Made by a program: the position numbers and the translations under genes
The notes under the pieces: generated by a model
Seen by the model: only the letters and a program-made list of their open reading frames with translations
What the model was told of the DNA's origin: nothing
Databases searched by the model: none
Part shown: positions 28,377-37,537 of the stretch, piece after piece
Numbering within the stretch: the stretch's first letter is position 1
How the letters are laid out: every line of letters starts with the position of its first letter
From: Desulfosporosinus lacus DSM 15449
GTDB taxonomy: Bacteria > Bacillota > Desulfitobacteriia > Desulfitobacteriales > Desulfitobacteriaceae
Reading direction: 5' to 3'
Length of the DNA stretch: 64,000 nt
Assembly (NCBI RefSeq): GCF_900129935.1
Contig: NZ_FQXJ01000014.1
Location: 62,001-126,000 of the forward strand

Positions 28377-29060
28377 TTATAATGCATACTTCTTAGTATA
28401 TAGTTTTTCATCATAGGGAGCCTTTCTTCCAGGACAGGCTCCTCTAGGACATAGCATACAATTCTCATAGTTAGTTTCTGTTGGAAAAAATATGCCTGAT
28501 ACTGATTTAATAGGTGTCATCAGAAAACTAGACTTAAGTTCCACCCCAATTAATTTCTCATGACTGTCAAAGAGTTGAAAAAGTTCCTTTTGTTGACTAA
28601 TGGGCCAGTCTTCTAAAGAACCTGGATTCATATTGGCCATTTTATCCAGTTCAAATTTATCCTTTAACTCCTTTGTAAGAGCAGTCCTTGCCGATCTCAA
28701 CGCTAATTCCTTAATTGTATCCAACCAAAACATTTCCAGCATATCTGAGAAGCCTTTTGACCAATTCTCTAATTCATGCCCACAGGTAGCAACATATGGG
28801 AACACCCTGTTAACGTTATCCAAATTGACTCGTAAGATACGACTGGAGAACTTTACACCATCAATAACAACCGTATCATCCTTTTTATCTTCTATGTATG
28901 ATAACTTATATAGAACCTTAAGATTTGCATTTTTTTCGGCCTCTTGGACAAGTTCTTCTATCCGTTTTTCATATTCAGTCCCTTTTTTGATACGCAATCT
29001 GTTAAGTAAATCTTCAAAGTCTAAGTCAAATGGAATATTTTTTATTACAATACAGTTCAA
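28377..29060 (-). CDS. Methionine synthase activation-domain-like corrinoid protein
   Basis: 227-residue protein related to the B12-dependent methionine synthase activation domain. GSLEDWPISQQ near residue 148 is the signature. The C-terminal CMLCPRGACPGR has three closely spaced Cys that could hold an Fe-S centre. Stand-alone forms are thought to bind or reactivate corrinoid methyltransferases in anaerobes. The start is TTG with a weak GGGGG site. No methyltransferase gene is next to it. Confidence 0.8.
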   Translation of the reverse strand: MNCIVIKNIPFDLDFEDLLNRLRIKKGTEYEKRIEELVQEAEKNANLKVLYKLSYIEDKKDDTVVIDGVKFSSRILRVNLDNVNRVFPYVATCGHELENWSKGFSDMLEMFWLDTIKELALRSARTALTKELKDKFELDKMANMNPGSLEDWPISQQKELFQLFDSHEKLIGVELKSSFLMTPIKSVSGIFFPTETNYENCMLCPRGACPGRKAPYDEKLYTKKYAL

Positions 29061-29747
29061 GTAACAGCCCCCCTATTTTTTGCTTTTTTCCATAACTACT
29101 CCAGATTACACTTCAATCCTTTATTTTGTTGATTGGTTCATTTTGCTTTGCTTATCCGTATGTCTCACCAATGTTTTGAAATATTCAAGTTTTTACTCCC
29201 AAGGATAATAATACCATATAATTAAAAGCAAAAGACTACCTCGTCAAGAGATAATCTTTGCTTGTTTATCCAGAGTCGACCTACTTCCTCATTACTTACA
29301 ACCATAGGCTACCACTAATCCGTCGACTGTTCTAAAGCCTTAACGATTTCATTGGCAGTACATGGAGACGACTTGAACCAACAGATCTTCATAACTTCCC
29401 ATTCTGCAGCGGATATATTGGGCATATTTTTAACTAATTTTTTTGGATAAACTTGAGAAAATGTGAAAGCCTGAAGGAAACAAGTTTCCTTCAGGCTTCA
29501 ACTGAACTGCAAAATAAATCTGTAAATAATATATCTTCTACATTTCTGCTTCCATCAATTACTGCCAATAGGGCTATTAGCAAGGTGTGGGTTTTATTTG
29601 TATTATCATGATAGAATATAAACCAAAAGCCAGCTGAGAGTAATGACGATAGGAATGGAGAGCAAAGGTATATTGAGCATGCATGAGAGAGGATACTTAT
29701 TATTTAAAAAAGATTGAAAAATGCCTTGGAATTATGGAGGTTGTTGT
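29061..29747. other. Gene-poor stretch with a BlaI remnant and a hairpin
   Basis: It holds the BlaI fragment at 29315-29425 (listed separately) and a 14-bp stem with a 4-nt loop at 29467-29498 (AAGCCTGAAGGAAA arm) without a T-run. I see nothing else. Confidence 0.6.
29315..29425 (-). pseudogene. Truncated BlaI-family repressor remnant
   Basis: Thirty-six codons read MPNISAAEWEVMKICWFKSS and on to NEIVKALEQSTD, then a stop. This matches the N-terminal helix-turn-helix of the BlaI gene at 54981 almost residue for residue. The rest of the gene is missing and no M56 partner follows. Confidence 0.8.
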
Positions 29748-30158
29748 ATGTCAAAAATAATTGAAGAAACGAAGCCTGTAAAAGTTGGTGACCCCCGTTT
29801 TTACATGGCCAATGAAAGGACCTTTCTTGCATGGATAAGAACAGCCATAGGGATAATGGGATTCGGTTTCGTAGTGGAGCGATTCTCTTTGTTCATAAAA
29901 CAAATGTCATATATTTTGAGCCAAGCTGGTTTTGAAAATGTATTACCTTCTTCCCATGGATATTCGTCAATCGTTGGAATCCTCCTTGTGGGTCTAGGCG
30001 CAATAATGAGCGTATTCGCCTATATCAAGTATAAGAAAACTGAGAAACAAATAACTGAGAATACCTATCGATCATCGTCAATACTTAATACATTGCTCAC
30101 CGGTTTAGTCCTCGCAGTCGGAATCTTCCTTATTATTTATATATTTCAAAGTACATGA
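29748..30158 (+). CDS. DUF202 (YidH-like) membrane protein
   Basis: 136-residue protein. RFYMANERTFLAWIRTA near residue 15 is the DUF202 signature. Three hydrophobic segments follow. The start MSKIIEETKPV follows GGAGGTTGTTGT; an upstream start in frame was rejected. It is alone on the plus strand between minus-strand genes. Function unknown. Confidence 0.85.
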   Translation: MSKIIEETKPVKVGDPRFYMANERTFLAWIRTAIGIMGFGFVVERFSLFIKQMSYILSQAGFENVLPSSHGYSSIVGILLVGLGAIMSVFAYIKYKKTEKQITENTYRSSSILNTLLTGLVLAVGIFLIIYIFQST

Positions 30159-30170
30159 TCTTGGAAAATT

Positions 30171-30395
30171 TCAATGGCAGGATTCAAACCTATTAGTTTT
30201 CTTAATTGCAGCATAAATCAGAAACCCCAGCAGCCCACCTAAAGTATTGAGGATAAGGTCATCAATATCCGTAGATCTGCCCTTAAATAATTGAAACTTA
30301 GAAGTATACATCATCAACAAGTCAAATGCGTACGCGGGAACTGCACATAAACATAATAGGATTAATGTCAACGCAATTATTTTATATTAATTATC
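30171..30395 (-). pseudogene. Chimeric remnant: secreted-protein leader joined to a VanZ-like tail
   Basis: The 5' end copies the 31132 gene: ATGAAAGATAAT, then TAA where the paralog has a Lys codon, then a signal peptide ending AVPAYA. After that the frame switches to a VanZ-like C terminus (STDIDDLILNTLGGLLGF). So it is a fusion of two unrelated genes with a nonsense codon at position 5. A later TTG could still give 66 residues, but no ribosome site is seen. Confidence 0.75.
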
Positions 30396-30400
30396 TTTCA

Positions 30401-30844
30401 TTATTTTTTTGCCTCCTTAACTATATGATCAGTTTTAATCGGTTTTTCTTTTGATATATCAAATTTGTGAAGAGATATAGTTCCATCGGAGTGCTTAATT
30501 GCTATTGAAACTTCGTTTTCTCCGATGAAATAAATCGGGATATAATCACCTATTTTGAACCCCCCTTCATCGGTTAGCTTAAGAAAAGTACGTATTGCTT
30601 TACTTTTTATATCTTCGGGTAAGCTGGTACTTTTCTCATTTAATTCACTCGAAAAATGAGGTTTAACTTTATTAGTATCTATATCGAAAGTTTTGATAGC
30701 TGAAGCTTTGATTGTGTCTTCTACATCTAAATGTTTAACTTTTTCAGTAGAAAAAACACTACTGACATTTCCAAGCAATAGTACCGCCAAAGTTAATACT
30801 CCCACACTCATTGTAAACCATTTGAATATTTTCTTTTTATTCAT
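30401..30844 (-). CDS. Membrane-anchored or secreted protein, paralog of 31506
   Basis: 147-residue protein with an N-terminal hydrophobic segment (residues 10-30, MSVGVLTLAVLLLGNVSSVF) and a small soluble domain. Shared with the 31506 protein: SAIKTFDIDTNK, FKIGDYIPIYFIGENEVSIAI and KTDHIVKEAKK. It is the first gene of a duplicated two-gene unit whose second gene has decayed. Function unknown; possibly a substrate or helper in the secreted-protein island. Confidence 0.7.
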   Translation of the reverse strand: MNKKKIFKWFTMSVGVLTLAVLLLGNVSSVFSTEKVKHLDVEDTIKASAIKTFDIDTNKVKPHFSSELNEKSTSLPEDIKSKAIRTFLKLTDEGGFKIGDYIPIYFIGENEVSIAIKHSDGTISLHKFDISKEKPIKTDHIVKEAKK

Positions 30845-30865
30845 TTGTCATTACCACACCTTTCT

Positions 30866-31131
30866 ATGAGTTTCTTTCGAGCTGACATTTTTTGTCGTTA
30901 GGCGTAGGTGTTTATAGCAAAAACTGGCAGGGCTGTAAATCCGGTTAGGGGTAAAGATTCGCTCCGATAACAGTGAAAAAAATACGCTTGCCATGGCTTG
31001 TTGAGCCGGAGGAAAGCGTATTTTTGTGTGGAAAAGGCAGTTGACCATTTTGCCGTGGGTGAAGCCTTCTTCATCACTCGTTTTTTCTTTGTTTTCAAAC
31101 CGCTGAGTACACTTTTGGGAGGCAAATAACA
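30866..31131. other. Inserted segment between the duplicated units
   Basis: The upstream region of the 30401 gene matches that of its paralog only up to CACACCTTTC. After that this 266-bp segment of different composition continues to the 31132 stop. It has AAAAATACGCTT and AAGCGTATTTTT arms around 30977-31026. It may be a transposon relic; no ORF is convincing. Confidence 0.4.
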
Positions 31132-31500
31132 TTATTCATTATATATTTCACGAGTTGTATTGGTAATATCATTCTCTTGAATCCAGCCTATGTGATATCC
31201 ACGAATGGTCCAATTCTGATACCCAGTTGGGTTATTACAACCTATATCTCCCTGTGCCCAAGAAGAATCAGAATCATGGTCTTCGTCTACTATAGAGCCA
31301 TCTTGAAAAAGATAACTATCTATTTCATAAGAGTCGTAACCTGAGCCCGTAGTATATGACAAACCACCTATATATGGATTTGAAATTCCAGTACTAGTGA
31401 ACTGGGATTTACAAGTTAAAGATAATGCGTACGCGGGAACTGCACATAAAAACAATAGGATTAATGTCGATACAATAATTTTATATTTATTACCTTTCAT
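31132..31500 (-). CDS. Secreted protein of unknown family
   Basis: 122-residue protein with a clear signal peptide (KIIVSTLILLFLCAVPAYA, cleavage near residue 26). The mature part is short, acidic, rich in Ser, Gly, Tyr and Asp, with two Cys (LTCKSQF and DIGCNNP) that could pair. It lies 5 bp after the 31506 gene, in one unit. A bacteriocin-like or surface role is possible. The family is not recognised. Confidence 0.65.
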   Translation of the reverse strand: MKGNKYKIIVSTLILLFLCAVPAYALSLTCKSQFTSTGISNPYIGGLSYTTGSGYDSYEIDSYLFQDGSIVDEDHDSDSSWAQGDIGCNNPTGYQNWTIRGYHIGWIQENDITNTTREIYNE

Positions 31501-31505
31501 GTATT

Positions 31506-31997
31506 TTATTTGACCTCCTTAACTATATGATCAGTTTGAAGTGGGTCTTGTTTTGATACATCATATTTAACGAGAGACATAGTTCCATCGGCATGCTCAA
31601 TTGCTATTAAAACTTCATTTCCTCCAAAGAAATAAGTTGGGAATCTATCACCTATTTTAAGCATTCTACTCGTACCTAATGTAAACTCAGCAGCGCTTAC
31701 TTTAGTTCTTATATCTTCGGTTACGCTAGTACTTTCTTTTTCTAAATCATCTGAAAAAAGAGGTTCATATTTTTTAGTGTCTATATCGAAAGTTTTAATA
31801 GCTGAATCACTAACCATTTTTTCTACCTTGAACTGAAAAGCTTTACCTTCTTTTTCTATTTCCAATTTTGATTGTTCAGTTTTTGCATAAACAATGTTTC
31901 CAACCAATAGCACAGTTAATAATGATAATACGCCCGCACTTATTGTAAGCCGTTTAAATATCTTTATTTTCTTTTTATCCAATTTATCATTACACAC
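31506..31997 (-). CDS. Membrane-anchored or secreted protein, paralog of 30401
   Basis: 163 residues with an N-terminal hydrophobic segment (LTISAGVLSLLTVLLVGNIV). The soluble part shares SAIKTFDIDTKK, KIGDRFPTYFFGGNEVLIAI and TDHIVKEVK with its paralog. It is the first gene of the intact unit of the tandem duplication. Function unknown. Confidence 0.7.
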   Translation of the reverse strand: MCNDKLDKKKIKIFKRLTISAGVLSLLTVLLVGNIVYAKTEQSKLEIEKEGKAFQFKVEKMVSDSAIKTFDIDTKKYEPLFSDDLEKESTSVTEDIRTKVSAAEFTLGTSRMLKIGDRFPTYFFGGNEVLIAIEHADGTMSLVKYDVSKQDPLQTDHIVKEVK

Positions 31998-32114
31998 CTT
32001 TCCTTTTTTTATATAACAAATTAAATAAGCAATCTACCCTCCTAACTTATTAATAGACTCTCGGCATTCGCCGAGGCAGTTGGGGCAAGGGTTTCCTCGA
32101 ACCAACTTTATAGC

Positions 32115-32140
32115 ATTCCTCCTACTTTAGTGGGAGGAAT
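32115..32140 (+). terminator. Terminator-like hairpin
   Basis: ATTCCTCCTACT pairs with AGTGGGAGGAAT, followed by TTTGCTTTTT. No intact plus-strand gene precedes it. A smaller stem CTCGGC/GCCGAG lies at 32060-32075. Confidence 0.6.
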
Positions 32141-32578
32141 TTTGCTTTTTCATTGAGTCAAACTGGAAATTCACGAGTAATAAAAGGTTTCTAAACGACC
32201 CGGAAATGTCCAAAAAGCACTTGACTTTGGATGACCGATTTATCCTGCATTACCACTCTGCTTCAGGATGGCTATTCTGCCAAAGGACCTGAACCTCGTG
32301 ATCCAGCTTCCATGCTTCGTTCCTTTCCACCTCCCTAAATAATTACTAACCTCTTAACAACTGGTTTATTTAAACCATTTTACCCTCTTATACTTATTAG
32401 ACAATTGAGCCATGGAAAAAGCTTCATGAATTTTGGGAAAAATTTAAAATAGGATAAAAGTCCTATGTAAAGAAGGACTTTGGGTTCGTATGGTTTGAAT
32501 TGCATTCCCTAAAAAAGGATTTGACGGCAACAATCTTGAAATAGAGGCTAATGCATTTGAAGACAGGAGGTGCGGCAG

Positions 32579-33130
32579 TTGTTTTTCTCTAAGGATAAGA
32601 AGAACCACCTCGATGAAGAATTATATGAACGCTGTTATCATAGAGTATTTACTGCTGTTAACTTAATCGTAAGGGACCCAGATCTTGCCAAAGACGCGGT
32701 TCAAGAAGGTTTTTATAAAGCATTCTGCAATATTAACCAGCTAAGAGAACAAACTAAGTTTTGTGCATGGGTCATGAGCATAGCCATAAATCAAGCTAAA
32801 AATATGCTGCAGAAAAATTCTCGTCAGGTGTTGACGAACGAAATGGAATTATTTAGCCAGATTAACTCCAGCGGAAACACCCCATCTGATCCGGTTAGCG
32901 ATTTTGTATTACTTAAAAATGAAGTAGAAAATGTCCTAGTCGAACTTAATATTGCGGATCGGGAGATTCTTGTACTAAAGTATTTTTTAGACTACTCTAC
33001 TGAAGAAATTGCAGTTGTCCTTGCGACTTCAACTCAAAATGTAAATCAAAGACTTCGTCGTGCCCGAGAAAAATACAGAATAACTGCGCTCAATAAATCA
33101 TCAGCGGGTCTGGAGGAGTGTGGATTATGA
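32579..33130 (+). CDS. ECF RNA polymerase sigma factor
   Basis: 183-residue sigma-70 family factor. Region 2 holds DPDLAKDAVQEGFYKAFCNI and FCAWVMSIAINQAKN; region 4 holds LNIADREILVLKYF and STEEIAVVLATSTQNVNQRL. The TTG at 32579 is 8 nt after AGGAGG; a GTG at 32570 overlaps the site. It overlaps the anti-sigma gene by ATGA. It probably controls secreted-protein genes of this island. An inactive copy is at 40342. Confidence 0.88.
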   Translation: MFFSKDKKNHLDEELYERCYHRVFTAVNLIVRDPDLAKDAVQEGFYKAFCNINQLREQTKFCAWVMSIAINQAKNMLQKNSRQVLTNEMELFSQINSSGNTPSDPVSDFVLLKNEVENVLVELNIADREILVLKYFLDYSTEEIAVVLATSTQNVNQRLRRAREKYRITALNKSSAGLEECGL

Positions 33131-33867
33131 GAGATGAGTTTGAAGATAAGTTAGGACAACAAATCAGGAAAGACCTTTTACGGGAAGCAAGTGAACTAGA
33201 TGGGCCCCCGGTTCAAGCGCAGTGGGAAGATTATGTTAAGCGTTATGGTGTTACGAAAAAACGAAAAAACCGGTTTAGAAAAGCCACACTTACGGCAGCT
33301 GCTGTATTACTGATAGTCATTTCAGTTTCTTTTCTAAGCCCATCAACGGCATCCGCTCTTGGGGAGAGGCTAATCAACTCCCTTAAGGTTTTTCTAGGAG
33401 GAAGTCTCTATAACGTAAATACTGTGCAGAAGGGTAATCCGGCTCCTCCCGCGATTGAGAGAAATGAGCTTTCGTCCGAGAAGGAAGTTACGTTAGATGA
33501 AGTTGAGAAAATTGTTTACTTTAGCGTTGCCAAACCGCATTATCTGCCTCAGGGTACCGAGTTGAAGAAAGTCCTTCTAACCCAAGTGACGGGAGATTCG
33601 TATTCCATTAAAATGGAGTACTCTTTAAATAACCAGCCATTGAGGATAATCCAGAATAATTTAGTTGCAGGTCATAACGGGAGCTTCTTATATGACTCGG
33701 ATGATGCGCAGGTTAAAAAAATCGATATCAACGGAAATGAGGGACATTTGATCAAGACTAAAGATGGAACATTAATTCTTCGCTGGGCAATGAGAGGGCT
33801 TGGGATAGAATTGATTGGTAAAATCGAAGAAGAGGAACTGATTAAGGTCGCGAGGTCAGTGACCTAG
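33127..33867 (+). CDS. Anti-sigma factor with extracellular DUF4367 domain
   Basis: 246-residue membrane protein. The N-terminal 50 residues are cytoplasmic and should bind sigma. One helix follows (LTAAAVLLIVISVSFLSP, near residue 58-75). The outside part ends in a DUF4367-type domain (KKIDINGNEGHLIKTKDGT, WAMRGLGIELIGKI). The start follows GGAGGAG and overlaps the sigma stop (ATGA), so translation is coupled. The copy at 40342 retains only its last 55 or so residues. Confidence 0.82.
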   Translation: MRDEFEDKLGQQIRKDLLREASELDGPPVQAQWEDYVKRYGVTKKRKNRFRKATLTAAAVLLIVISVSFLSPSTASALGERLINSLKVFLGGSLYNVNTVQKGNPAPPAIERNELSSEKEVTLDEVEKIVYFSVAKPHYLPQGTELKKVLLTQVTGDSYSIKMEYSLNNQPLRIIQNNLVAGHNGSFLYDSDDAQVKKIDINGNEGHLIKTKDGTLILRWAMRGLGIELIGKIEEEELIKVARSVT

Positions 33868-34119
33868 GATAATTAAAGAAATAAACGCATGTGAGCCATT
33901 GGTTAGAATGCTCACATGCGTTTTTCGCTTTTTTCGTATGATTTTAATGTTATCGGTAAAAGTATGCCCCTTTTACTACTACACAACGGTTTCTTCGGTT
34001 CAGTCCTTATTAAGGTCATTCAAACTAACACGAAAAATTATGAAAAAAGGAGCATTTGCAAGGTTGCTCTAATTTATAGAGGGAGGTACTTTTGCGGAAC
34101 GACAAGTTCCGCCAAATAC

Positions 34120-34755
34120 TTATAAATTTATTACTTTGCAACATTTACTTGCCACATAGTAATCGTGTGTAACAAGCACGATAGTTTTACCTTCACTATT
34201 TAATTTTTCCAAATAGTCTAAAATGAGATCCCGGTTTTGTTCATCCAGTGAACCGGTTGGTTCATCCGCTAAAATAATTTTTGATGGTTTTAACATTAGC
34301 CGCGCAATTGAAACGCGTTGTTGTTCTCCGCCGCTTAACTCATATATTTTCCGTTTTTCATACCCTTCCAGCCCAACGAAATTCAAAGTTTTTTTCAGTT
34401 GGACAAGCCGATCCTTTTTTGTTCCATGAAAATATTTTAAGGCTAAATTTAAATTATATTGAACTGTTTCTTCGTCAATGAGCGCAAAGTTTTGAAACAG
34501 GTAAGCAATCTTTTCTCTTAGAATTCTTGTCGATTTTGAGCTATTTGTATGAATATTTATTGCTCCATCGATAATTACATTCCCAGCATCTACTTTCTCC
34601 AGTAATCCGATAATATTTAAAAGCGTACTTTTCCCGCTGCCGCTGGGACCCATTATAGCGATAAAATCACCTTCATTTATCTGCAAAGAAAATTTGTCCA
34701 ATACGATTTTATTTCCATAAGTTTTACTGACGTTATTCAGTTCGATAATATTCAT
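34120..34755 (-). CDS. ABC transporter ATPase of a lactococcin-972-type export system
   Basis: 211-residue ATPase with Walker A GPSGSGKST near residue 37, signature LSGGEQQRVS, Walker B IILADEP and the H-loop VTHD. It lies 2 nt after the DUF1430 membrane protein. In this three-gene order (bacteriocin, DUF1430 protein, ATPase) it matches Lcn972-type export or immunity loci. It starts behind AAGGAGC. Confidence 0.88.
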   Translation of the reverse strand: MNIIELNNVSKTYGNKIVLDKFSLQINEGDFIAIMGPSGSGKSTLLNIIGLLEKVDAGNVIIDGAINIHTNSSKSTRILREKIAYLFQNFALIDEETVQYNLNLALKYFHGTKKDRLVQLKKTLNFVGLEGYEKRKIYELSGGEQQRVSIARLMLKPSKIILADEPTGSLDEQNRDLILDYLEKLNSEGKTIVLVTHDYYVASKCCKVINL

Positions 34756-34757
34756 TG

Positions 34758-36935
34758 CTAAGCGCTCCTTTTAAGATATTCGACGATTTTCTTTTTTTCA
34801 ACAAAGGGCAAATAAATTAGTGTGAAGACGGCTTCAATGATATATAAACATATAGTTAGAGCAAATATTTCTTTTATACTAAAGGATAAAGTAAACCCTA
34901 TAACCGATAAGAACTGAATATTTCCGAGAAATACTGCCAAGTTAAAGATTATTATCCAGCTTAATAGCATTAAAAAATAGAAATCAAAATATTTGTGGTA
35001 TTTTTTATAACCATGAAAACTTTGAATGACTAGACGTTGTTTATATAAATCAAAGTAATTATAAATATTTTGCATTAACACAATAACGATAATCATAACA
35101 AGCAAGGCAATTGCCATGCCGAATTTTTGAACCATATCGCGTACGGATTTGCTCTCGGCCGCAATGGTGTCATAGACAGAGATTATTATCGGTTGATAAA
35201 TATTTAAATCTAATTGAGATAATACATTCTCAACAGATTCCGCTGGTTCCAAAGCGTTATCAATTTTAATTTTAAAAGGATTACCTTTATAATTAGCAAC
35301 GTACATATAATCAAAAGTGTTCATATTGGATTCGGTTTTTACATTCAGAAAAGCATCTGTCACATAATTTCCCTGATTCGGATTGACATTTATATTATAA
35401 GAAAATAACTTCTGGCCCGATTTGATCCATATTACTTTAATTTGCTGAGATTTAACAGGTTCACGAGAACCGTTTTTCCAGAAAGCTATTTTCTTTAGAA
35501 TATCAGACTCGGAAGAACGATATTTATCCGGAATCAATGTAACATAATTATTATCGGTTTCCTCAATAAACACTCTGTTCCCGTCAACATCGTATATCGG
35601 ATTTTCCTTTAAATAGTTGGGGTTTATAGTTACCCAATCCCTTTCCCATGAATATGAGGTTTCCTGCCTAAGCATTTTAAGCGAATCCGGGGTGAAATCT
35701 GAAAAATCAGCTAGGATAGCTTCTCTTTTATTAAAATATTCATATATTGTTTTTAGTTTTGAAATGTATTCTTCTGACGGACCATTATTAAATTGAATTT
35801 TATAACCCTTTATATAGACATAGTTTTTGGTGTCTTCCCATTGACTGTAAGAGTTGGTAAATTCATTTTTTATTGCAGTAAAATTATTCGTTATATGACT
35901 TATTAAAATTAGAAAAACAGCAACCGTTGAGATTTTTATACAATAATTGAAGAAAACGATTGCGCTGACCGGTTTTTTATTTTTCACCATATCAGAAACT
36001 TTGATTTTATTAATATGTAAAAATGGTATGGAAAAAATCAAAAAGGAAATAAAAATACCTATAGCATATATTCCTATTATCTTAAAAGTAAACTGCCAGT
36101 ATAAAACATTGAATTCCTGTATTTTTATAATACTGAAAATAGCATAGGAAATAATTGCAATTACGAGCTGTAATGATAATAAGGTTAATACTTTGTTTAG
36201 CCATATTTCCTTTGTTGAATATCCCAACATCTTTTTTATGCCGATTTCTTTATATGATTTTAATATATCGTATAAAATCAATAAGATAATCACCAGATAT
36301 AAGACAAGAATCGCTAAGTAATTACTAAAATGATTTCTATTTGATTCAATAATATTTAACGCCGCATAGGTCACACTGCCATTAGTTGCTTCAGAAAGGT
36401 CGCGCGTAAATGAATCAATATTAACATTTGGGTTAAATTGAACGGTACAATAACCATTATATAATTGGTTATTATCAATCATACTTTTTAATGTTTCTAT
36501 TCTTAAATCATCGTTTCCTCCGAAATCGGCAATCTGCCCAATTTGCTTGGTACTGCCTGTGTTCTTTGTTGATAAAAAATAGTCGGTGTTATTGCTGAAA
36601 TCAGCTTCATTGAGGAATCTTCCCTGGTTAAGCGTATAATATTTAGCAAGATAATCGGGGGTTGAGAGATATACATAATTAATTCTTGTATTATTGTCCA
36701 ACCTTTTAAAAAACATATTGCCTTGATATTTTGTTAATACTATTTTAATTTTTTTATAAACATCTTCTTGCGATTGACTTGTAACTTCGGCTGGCATAAG
36801 TAGTCTATAAGTATTCTTTTCAAAATATTCAGCATTAATCATACGGCCTAATTGTTCTTTATTATTGTCATCAAAGAAGATATAGGTCGTAAAGAAAGAA
36901 ATTATTATTAAAATAATAGCTATCCATTTTTTCAA
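34758..36935 (-). CDS. Bacteriocin-associated integral membrane protein (DUF1430-like)
   Basis: 725-residue membrane protein, FtsX-like in layout. One helix at residues 4-22, then an outside domain to about 205. A helix cluster follows near 210-345 and a large outside loop at about 360-600. The last helices are near 615-720. The loop is rich in Asn and Lys. It starts at TTG 36935 behind GGGGAG. It pairs with the ATPase downstream and follows the bacteriocin gene. It should export the bacteriocin or give immunity. Confidence 0.8.
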   Translation of the reverse strand: MKKWIAIILIIISFFTTYIFFDDNNKEQLGRMINAEYFEKNTYRLLMPAEVTSQSQEDVYKKIKIVLTKYQGNMFFKRLDNNTRINYVYLSTPDYLAKYYTLNQGRFLNEADFSNNTDYFLSTKNTGSTKQIGQIADFGGNDDLRIETLKSMIDNNQLYNGYCTVQFNPNVNIDSFTRDLSEATNGSVTYAALNIIESNRNHFSNYLAILVLYLVIILLILYDILKSYKEIGIKKMLGYSTKEIWLNKVLTLLSLQLVIAIISYAIFSIIKIQEFNVLYWQFTFKIIGIYAIGIFISFLIFSIPFLHINKIKVSDMVKNKKPVSAIVFFNYCIKISTVAVFLILISHITNNFTAIKNEFTNSYSQWEDTKNYVYIKGYKIQFNNGPSEEYISKLKTIYEYFNKREAILADFSDFTPDSLKMLRQETSYSWERDWVTINPNYLKENPIYDVDGNRVFIEETDNNYVTLIPDKYRSSESDILKKIAFWKNGSREPVKSQQIKVIWIKSGQKLFSYNINVNPNQGNYVTDAFLNVKTESNMNTFDYMYVANYKGNPFKIKIDNALEPAESVENVLSQLDLNIYQPIIISVYDTIAAESKSVRDMVQKFGMAIALLVMIIVIVLMQNIYNYFDLYKQRLVIQSFHGYKKYHKYFDFYFLMLLSWIIIFNLAVFLGNIQFLSVIGFTLSFSIKEIFALTICLYIIEAVFTLIYLPFVEKKKIVEYLKRSA

Positions 36936-37004
36936 ACATATTCTCCCCTTTTACTAGAATTAATTGTGTTTACATTGAAACTGAAGCGTTTGCTGCGGAA
37001 AGGC

Positions 37005-37032
37005 CTCTTCCGAAGCCGCAGCTTCGGAAGAG
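37005..37032. other. 12-bp stem-loop between bacteriocin and transporter genes
   Basis: CTCTTCCGAAGC and GCTTCGGAAGAG pair around CGCA. It lies after the bacteriocin stop and before the transporter start. It may act as a partial terminator that keeps bacteriocin mRNA above transporter mRNA. Confidence 0.6.
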
Positions 37033-37108
37033 ATGGATAAGTTTAAAACTGTATGGGTCACAAGATATCCATTAATCATTCGCTCCTGACGGAACAATTG
37101 GGCCGAAA

Positions 37109-37456
37109 TTACTTCGTGTTGTACCAATCGTGCTCATAAACTGAAGGAGATATTTCATCATCGGTGCATTGAACGATAACGTGATATGGATAATATAGTG
37201 TTTCAGAATTTGAGACTGAAGTTAATCCAGCCGCTTTAAAATCCCATCCATCTGCGGACTCTCCGTCTACTGCAGCATATGAACCATGATCTAAGCTGCC
37301 ATGATAGTAATAAGAATACGCCATCTCATACATGTCGTCCCATTCTTGACCGTAATTCCAGTTTCCTCCACTTGGTGTTGTTACACCCATAGCTATGGTT
37401 GAAAACAACGCAATAAGGCATAACGATATTGTAAGAATTTTACCAAACTTTTTCAT
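37109..37456 (-). CDS. Lactococcin-972 family bacteriocin precursor
   Basis: 115-residue precursor. The signal peptide is residues 1 to about 25 (LTISLCLIALFSTIAMG). The mature part begins VTTPSGGNWNYGQEW and continues SYYYHGSLDHGSYAAV, the Lcn972 pattern of GG-W-YG and YYH-S-HGS. A Cys near the end (VIVQCTDDE) is not typical. ATG 37456 follows AAGGAGGG. The family inhibits septum formation by binding lipid II; here that is inferred from similarity only. Confidence 0.85.
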   Translation of the reverse strand: MKKFGKILTISLCLIALFSTIAMGVTTPSGGNWNYGQEWDDMYEMAYSYYYHGSLDHGSYAAVDGESADGWDFKAAGLTSVSNSETLYYPYHVIVQCTDDEISPSVYEHDWYNTK

Positions 37457-37537
37457 ATTTATCCCTCCTTGTGATTTTATTTTTTTCAATTAACATATTT
37501 CCTCCAAAGCATCCGATTCAAACTTTGCTTTTTAAGC

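Larger units (their letters stand above)
32326..33930 (+). repeat. Sigma/anti-sigma module, copy 1 (complete)
   Basis: The unit has a leader of about 240 bp, the ECF sigma gene, the anti-sigma gene and a terminator (AACGCATGTGAGC/GCTCACATGCGTT near 33882-33922). The leader recurs at 40083-40340 and 38174-38335, with diagnostic words such as ACTTATTAGACAATTGAGCC and AAAAAAGGATTTGACGGCAA. Confidence 0.85.

Noticed and set aside
30851-31132. 93-codon minus-strand ORF between the duplicated secreted genes
   Set aside because: No ribosome site, odd composition, and two frames are equally open; treated as an inserted relic.
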